Part shown: positions 59,859 to 64,000 of the stretch, piece by piece | How the letters are laid out: each line of letters starts with the position of its first letter | Numbering within the stretch: the first letter of the stretch is position 1 | Origin: Flavipsychrobacter stenotrophus | GTDB lineage: Bacteria > Bacteroidota > Bacteroidia > Chitinophagales > Chitinophagaceae | Direction of reading: 5' to 3' | Assembly (NCBI RefSeq): GCF_002954265.1 | Contig: NZ_PPSL01000008.1 | Span: forward strand, 1 to 64,000 | DNA length: 64,000 nt | Notes under the pieces: generated by a model | What the model saw: only the letters and a program-made list of their open reading frames with translations | Databases searched by the model: none | What the model was told of the DNA's origin: nothing | Translations under genes and position numbers: made by a program

Positions 59859-60998
59859 CTAGCTCAATATCGCTCTTGAAATAACCAGCTTCTGTATTTC
59901 GCTGGTGCCTTCACCTATTGTGCACAACTTGCTGTCTCGATAGTACTTTTCTACAGGGAAGTCTTTGGTATAACCATAACCACCGAATATCTGTACCGCT
60001 TCAGTAGAAGCCCTTACACAAACTTCAGATGCATAGTACTTAGCAAAAGCCGACTCCTTGGTCATTGGCATGTTGCGGTTCTTCAGGTCAGCAGCCTGGT
60101 AGATCAGCAATTCAGATGCTTCGATCTCAGTAGCCATATCAGCCAACTTGAAAGCGATAGCCTGGAAATTGCAGATAGGCTGATCGAACTGGTGACGCTC
60201 TTTTGAATACTTCAAAGATGCCTCGTAAGCACCCTTTGCAATACCCAATGAAAGCGCTGCGATAGAGATACGACCACCATCCAGTATTTTCATAGCCTGC
60301 TTAAAGCCACTGCCTACTTCGCCCATGCGCTGTGCATCAGAGATACGGCAGTTGTCAAATACCAGCTCTGCGGTCTCACTTGCACGCATACCCAGTTTGT
60401 TTTCCTTCTTACCTGCTGCAAAGCCCGGTGTGCCACGCTCTACTATAAATGCAGTTACATTATTCTTAGCACGCTTTTCACCTGTACGAGCCAATACTAC
60501 AGCTACATTACCTGTGATGCCATGAGTTATCCAGTTCTTAGTACCATTTAGTATCCAGTCATCACCATCGCGTGTTGCGGTGCAAGCCATGTTGCCCGAA
60601 TCACTTCCTGTGTTGGCTTCGGTAAGTCCCCATGCTCCTATCCACTCGCCGGTAGCCAGCTTAGGTAGGTATTTCTTCTTCTGTTCTTCGTTACCGAAAT
60701 AAAGGATATGGCCTGTGCACAAAGAGTTATGGGCAGCTACCGACAAACCGATAGATCCACAAACCTTAGCTATTTCACTAACCACAGTTACGTATTCAAA
60801 ATAACCGAGACCGGAACCACCATATTCAGTAGGAACCAAAACACCCATCAGGCCCAATTCGCCGAGTTTTTTGAAAACTTCAACAGGGAATTTTTGTGAT
60901 TCATCCCACTCCATCATTTCGGGGCGGATGTGTTTGTTGGCGAAATCGCGGATCATTTCCGCAATAGATAGCTGTGTATCAGTATATTTAAAATCCAT
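59859..60998 (-). CDS. Acyl-CoA dehydrogenase
   Basis: A 379-residue flavoenzyme (start at MDFKYTD, 60998) that puts the alpha-beta double bond into acyl-CoA. It has the family pattern: PTEYGGSGLGY, GAWGLTEANTGSDSGNMACTA, NGTKNWITHG (FAD and substrate contacts), RHQFDQPICNFQAIAFKLADM, QIFGGYGYTKDFPVEKYYRDSKLCTIGEGTSEIQK. In short-chain members the catalytic Glu precedes the G-x-S/T-E-IQ segment, which is present here. It stands alone, with no electron-transfer flavoprotein or thiolase nearby. Confidence 0.94.
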   Translation of the reverse strand: MDFKYTDTQLSIAEMIRDFANKHIRPEMMEWDESQKFPVEVFKKLGELGLMGVLVPTEYGGSGLGYFEYVTVVSEIAKVCGSIGLSVAAHNSLCTGHILYFGNEEQKKKYLPKLATGEWIGAWGLTEANTGSDSGNMACTATRDGDDWILNGTKNWITHGITGNVAVVLARTGEKRAKNNVTAFIVERGTPGFAAGKKENKLGMRASETAELVFDNCRISDAQRMGEVGSGFKQAMKILDGGRISIAALSLGIAKGAYEASLKYSKERHQFDQPICNFQAIAFKLADMATEIEASELLIYQAADLKNRNMPMTKESAFAKYYASEVCVRASTEAVQIFGGYGYTKDFPVEKYYRDSKLCTIGEGTSEIQKLVISRAILS

Positions 60999-61155
60999 GA
61001 GTATGTTGAAAATGCTGCGCAATTGTACAACAAATTTTCGGGATAAAATATTGATTTCATGAGAAATCCCCTAAACCACCGGCAATATTCGTAAGATATT
61101 TATTTTTATATTCTAAATGGGTGATGAACTAGATGTCATGTTCTTAAGTAGCAGC

Positions 61156-61854
61156 CTACGCTTGCGCTCTCGCCATAGATCTTTCCTTCACCCAGCCTAT
61201 CACTTTGTCCAGTTGTTCTTCACGGGTCATGGAGCTATTGTCCAGCAGCAGGGCATCTTTTGCCTGGTGCAGCGGACTTTCTTCGCGGGTACTGTCTATA
61301 TAATCACGTAGTTCCAGGTTGTGGCGTACTTCGTCTATAGTTATGTGTGGGTTGGTGGCATGCATTTCTTTGAAGCGGCGCATAACGCGCACTGCGGGAT
61401 CGGCTACCATAAATACTTTCAGTTCAGCATCAGGGAAGACAACAGAGCCAATATCACGACCATCCATCACTATGCCTTTTTTACGACCCAGGCGTTTCTG
61501 TTGGGCTACGGCAAAGTGGCGTACCTCCTTTATTGCAGCCACCTGGCTTACCTTATCGGCTACAAGCATATCTCTTATAGGCAGAGATACATCCTCGTCA
61601 TTTAGATAAATGTCCGATGTTTTAGAGTCTTCGTTAAATACAAAGGTGATGTGTATGTCGTTCAATGCAGCAACAACCTCATCATGATTATTGTAGTTAA
61701 CGCCATTGCGCAGGAAATACAATGTAATGGCCCTGTACATTGCGCCGCTATCAATATAGGCATACCCAAGCCTTACAGCAAGCTGCTTTGCTATAGTGCT
61801 TTTACCACAAGATGAAAAACCATCTATTGCAACAATGATCTTATTGGTAGCCAT
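61156..61854 (-). CDS. cmk: Cytidylate kinase
   Basis: A 232-residue (d)CMP kinase with P-loop IDGFSSCGKST (residues 10-20), IDSGAMYRAI, GIVMDGRDIGSVVFPDA and the R-x-x-R-x-x-E lid segment (RVMRRFKEMH). The NMP-binding insert is typical of the bacterial enzyme. A TAACTTTG box ends four bases before the ATG. Confidence 0.95.
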   Translation of the reverse strand: MATNKIIVAIDGFSSCGKSTIAKQLAVRLGYAYIDSGAMYRAITLYFLRNGVNYNNHDEVVAALNDIHITFVFNEDSKTSDIYLNDEDVSLPIRDMLVADKVSQVAAIKEVRHFAVAQQKRLGRKKGIVMDGRDIGSVVFPDAELKVFMVADPAVRVMRRFKEMHATNPHITIDEVRHNLELRDYIDSTREESPLHQAKDALLLDNSSMTREEQLDKVIGWVKERSMARAQA

Positions 61855-61858
61855 GCTG

Positions 61859-61866
61859 CAAAGTTA
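61859..61866 (-). promoter_or_regulatory. -7 box of cmk
   Basis: TAACTTTG on the minus strand with only CAGC between it and the ATG at 61854. Expected to give a leaderless mRNA. Confidence 0.6.
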
Positions 61867-62040
61867 GCAGAATAGTCTGAAAGATGAATATGGCTGAAGG
61901 ATGAAAATTTAGGTGTTATGCCGTCTGATCTTCTGAACATGCCACGCATGTCATTCATGCAAATACTTACATATCCCTTTGAGAGGTTATCCCTCACTCA
62001 GATTTTTATACTAATTATATATCAAGATGAGGGGTACCTT

Positions 62041-62142
62041 ATACACTCTCCTCCTTTTGAAGGTGCCGGTAACGGCACGAGCGTAGCTCTGTACCCGACA
62101 GTATCGGCTTTTTCAGCCGATGCTGTCGGGGGAGGTGGTTAT
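62041..62142 (+). repeat. CTCCTCCTTTTGAAGG palindromic element, long copy
   Basis: It starts ACTCTCCTCCTTTTGAAGG and ends GGGAGGTGGTTA, exactly like the 56-bp element at 25269-25324, but carries about 45 extra bases. These hold a GTGCCG-GTAA-CGGCAC hairpin and a long near-perfect hairpin at 62093-62129 (CCCGACAG facing CTGTCGGG, with AGCCGAT inside). The rest of 61867-62240 has no gene that I can support. Confidence 0.75.
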
Positions 62143-62240
62143 CTGCGGATCAGGGCACTAAAAACTCTATCGCTTTCAATACAAAAATTGGGTAAGGTTT
62201 GGCTTAGAGACGGCCGGACAGAGCCACAACAAATCCCTCC

Positions 62241-63200
62241 TTATTTCTTCAACCACTTTTCCATATATACCGGATCCAACTGGTAGTAGTTACTCTGAAA
62301 TTCCGCCCTCCCATTATTGATCCAATAGATAGCTGGAGTGCCCTCACCCGCCATCAGCGTAAACTCATCATTATGCGGATAGTAAAGATGCGGAATGTCT
62401 ATGGCGTGAGATTCATCAAAGAATTGCTTTTCTTGTTCCGGAGCGCCCGCCAACACCATATAAATGGGAAATTCAGGGTGCTTGCGGTGAATGATCTGTA
62501 ACAAGTATGCCGCTTTCTTGCAGTGTGGACAATAGTAGCTGGCAAAGATCACAATATGCTTGCCATGCAGCAGGTCTACAGCAGGCTTGGGCGTAAAGCT
62601 GTAAAGCGGACTTATATCTAGTGTTTTCTTATAAGGTACAGGTGCGTTGCTGGTGTCCAACGGATTGACAATAAAGCATATAGACATAGCCGCTACTATT
62701 ACCGGCGGTAGCATTATGTCCTGGTACTTATACGGTTTCACTTTGTATATGAACATCAGTACCACCGTCATGACTATCATCACCACATTCTTTATTATAG
62801 CATTAAGTGGCGACATAGACAATTTGTCCCCAAAACAGCCACAGTCGCCTGCATTGCCGTGTTTAATGATCACAAAGATCAGGTAAATGATAAAAAATAT
62901 CAGAATACTGATTACAGCCTTGTAGGTGAATTTTTCAAGGTATATATGTAACAGCAGAAACAAACCCAGCATAAATTCCAGGCCTATCATTCCTCGTGCT
63001 AATATTCCTGCTACCAGCTGACTATCAAACCCCAGGTCTATAAATGTCCACTGGAAATTGTCGAAAGCATTATAGCTGTGTATCTTACTATAGCCTGAAA
63101 AAAAGAAAATGCCGGCCAGTAATATCAATAAGATAAGGCCGGTAATGCGTTTAGCAGAAAATCCTTTTTTCTCAACAGGTGGGTGAACTTCAATATCCAT
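62241..63200 (-). CDS. MauE/DoxX-like membrane protein with thioredoxin domain
   Basis: A 319-residue fusion (start at MDIEVH, 63200). The N-terminal half is a four-helix DoxX/MauE-type domain (about 25-150) with the GDCGCFGDKLS motif in the loop, as in MauE and vitamin K epoxide reductase-like proteins. A fifth helix follows (about 165-185), and then a periplasmic thioredoxin-like domain with CPHC (about 220-223). It should make or relay disulfides at the membrane: the Cys pair of the DoxX part would re-oxidise or reduce the CPHC site. No substrate gene is adjacent. Confidence 0.85.
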   Translation of the reverse strand: MDIEVHPPVEKKGFSAKRITGLILLILLAGIFFFSGYSKIHSYNAFDNFQWTFIDLGFDSQLVAGILARGMIGLEFMLGLFLLLHIYLEKFTYKAVISILIFFIIYLIFVIIKHGNAGDCGCFGDKLSMSPLNAIIKNVVMIVMTVVLMFIYKVKPYKYQDIMLPPVIVAAMSICFIVNPLDTSNAPVPYKKTLDISPLYSFTPKPAVDLLHGKHIVIFASYYCPHCKKAAYLLQIIHRKHPEFPIYMVLAGAPEQEKQFFDESHAIDIPHLYYPHNDEFTLMAGEGTPAIYWINNGRAEFQSNYYQLDPVYMEKWLKK

Positions 63201-63284
63201 AAATAGTAAATAACGCTCCAAAATTAGCGCATTAATGTCTATTGATAATGATAAAGGAACCTTAAAGAATAATTACAGATAACC

Positions 63285-63533
63285 CTAGTATAGGTAGCAG
63301 GTTTCTACGGCAGTGATGTTATTATTAACGGTGCTGTCCGATTCTTTTTCGCAGGTAGTTTTAGCGCCCGATTTCAGATCCTGTATCTCAAATTCCTTGC
63401 TGTTAGAGGCAGGAAGACCAGGGTAGCCGCTGTACTTAATGTCGCAATGACAAATGTATTTCTTAACACATGAGGTATAAGACATCATGCTGGTAAATGC
63501 TATTGCTAAAAGTATAGTCGGGCGTAGTTTCAT
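63285..63533 (-). CDS. Small Cys-containing lipoprotein
   Basis: An 82-residue lipoprotein with a signal ending SYTSC (Cys at 22). The mature part has five more Cys, including YICHCDIKYSG and a final ETCYLY. Similar small lipoproteins of unknown role are common in Chitinophagaceae. It may share a transcript with the MauE-like gene 84 bp downstream. Confidence 0.6.
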   Translation of the reverse strand: MKLRPTILLAIAFTSMMSYTSCVKKYICHCDIKYSGYPGLPASNSKEFEIQDLKSGAKTTCEKESDSTVNNNITAVETCYLY

Positions 63534-63600
63534 TGTTTACAAAAGTATTTTGCTGTTGCAAGATAATAATTCAAAAGTAAAAACACAAACTTGTTTTAAT

Positions 63601-63638
63601 CCGGCAATTTGACAATGAGACAATTAGCCAATGTGTGT
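63601..63638 (+). repeat. 8-bp-period array, followed by a simple ACTTTTT repeat
   Basis: Octamers ATTTGACA, ATGAGACA, ATTAGCCA and ATGTGTGT start at 63607, 63615, 63623 and 63631, after a partial unit. A simple heptamer repeat (ACTTTTA, ACTTTTT) follows at 63693-63720, just past the stop of the last gene. Confidence 0.6.
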
Positions 63639-63712
63639 CGCGCAAAGAGTTCTCCTTGTATACGATTAACATACAGCCACATAATAGCTTTTTACTTTTA
63701 ACTTTTTACTTT

Positions 63713-63991
63713 TTACTTTTTATTCTCGCACATAACAAGGTAGTAACCCCATTTCTGTTTCAGATATGCCTTTTTCTGCGCCAGGCCGGTTTTGTAGTGG
63801 ATCTTAGAAAAATGACTGGCATTGTAGATCATATTATAAGCCTTGGTGCCTATCGCACCAGCCAGACTGGCAATGTACATGCGGTTCACAGACTTTACCA
63901 CTTCCTTACTCACATCCCTTATCTTGCTCACCTCAAAAGAATTGCGGGAGGTTACCTCGTGCAGTTCAGAAATAGATAGAATGTCAGACAT
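63713..63991 (-). CDS. Unknown protein at the window edge, possibly partial
   Basis: A 92-residue frame with a Met at 63991, nine bases from the window end. The frame stays open to the edge, so the gene may begin outside. The sequence is mixed-charge and helical with one Gly/Ala-rich stretch (YIASLAGAIGTKAY). I do not recognise it. Confidence 0.45.
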   Translation of the reverse strand: MSDILSISELHEVTSRNSFEVSKIRDVSKEVVKSVNRMYIASLAGAIGTKAYNMIYNASHFSKIHYKTGLAQKKAYLKQKWGYYLVMCENKK

Positions 63992-64000
63992 AGCCCAACC

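Noticed and set aside
61918-62286. Open frame of 122 codons between cmk and the MauE-like gene
   Set aside because: Most of it is the long palindromic element at 62041-62142, and its end overlaps the convergent gene.

Overview
The window looks like a chromosomal segment of a Bacteroidota bacterium, probably of the Chitinophagales. The support is direct: two secreted proteins end in type A type-IX-secretion sorting domains (NP-x-x motif then a short beta domain). The primary sigma factor is the short Bacteroidota form. MutY stands next to a GldE-like CNNM/CBS protein. NusB and a DUF2027-Smr protein have their Bacteroidota forms. Promoters follow the TTTG / TAnnTTTG pattern rather than -35/-10. 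No phage, IS element, CRISPR array or rRNA operon is visible. Gene order is mixed on both strands and most genes are housekeeping.

Layout. 1-2.5 kb: a repeat-rich leader and an NHL-repeat T9SS protein. 2.5-6.7 kb: a dihaem cytochrome c, a DUF2071 protein, lpxD and a DUF1016 nuclease. 6.9-7.1 kb: two tandem tRNA-Phe genes. 7.2-9.0 kb: an NAD-salvage-like operon (pnuC, a PAP2 phosphatase, a NadR-type kinase). 9-16.9 kb: a FemAB/GNAT-like protein, several secreted proteins of unknown role, folK, an L,D-transpeptidase, and an overlapping trio (trmB, DUF5522, an alkyltransferase-like protein). 17.1-25.2 kb: a T9SS protein, gldE, mutY, the N-terminal half of a split transketolase, an acyltransferase and an LpxR-like outer-membrane deacylase. 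25.4-32 kb: feoB and two tandem DUF3857 paralogues. 32.1-33.5 kb: a flippase. 33.8-46.7 kb: the most notable locus, described below. 47-64 kb: rpoD, dps, rdgB, a Smr protein, a three-gene operon of two TMTC-like TPR membrane glycosyltransferases plus a transglutaminase, nusB-DUF1573-yajC, coaE, an acyl-CoA dehydrogenase, cmk, a MauE/thioredoxin fusion and small unknowns.

The specialised-metabolite locus has two giant genes 18 bp apart. The first (2195 aa) reads A-PCP-KS-AT(malonyl)-ACP-aminotransferase. The second (1756 aa) reads C-A(interrupted by a methyltransferase)-PCP-TE. The A4-A10 pocket residues of the second A domain read as a glycine code. The predicted product is therefore a beta-amino acid, built by one malonyl extension and transamination of an A-loaded starter, joined to N-methylglycine (sarcosine). 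I do not recognise this two-protein line as a known pathway.

The intergenic DNA is unusually structured. I see at least four families of dispersed short palindromes, several degenerate arrays with an exact 8-bp period that mostly start at stop codons, two arrays with an exact 10-bp period, and two DnaA-box-like inverted pairs. Several promoters sit so close to their start codons that the mRNAs should be leaderless.
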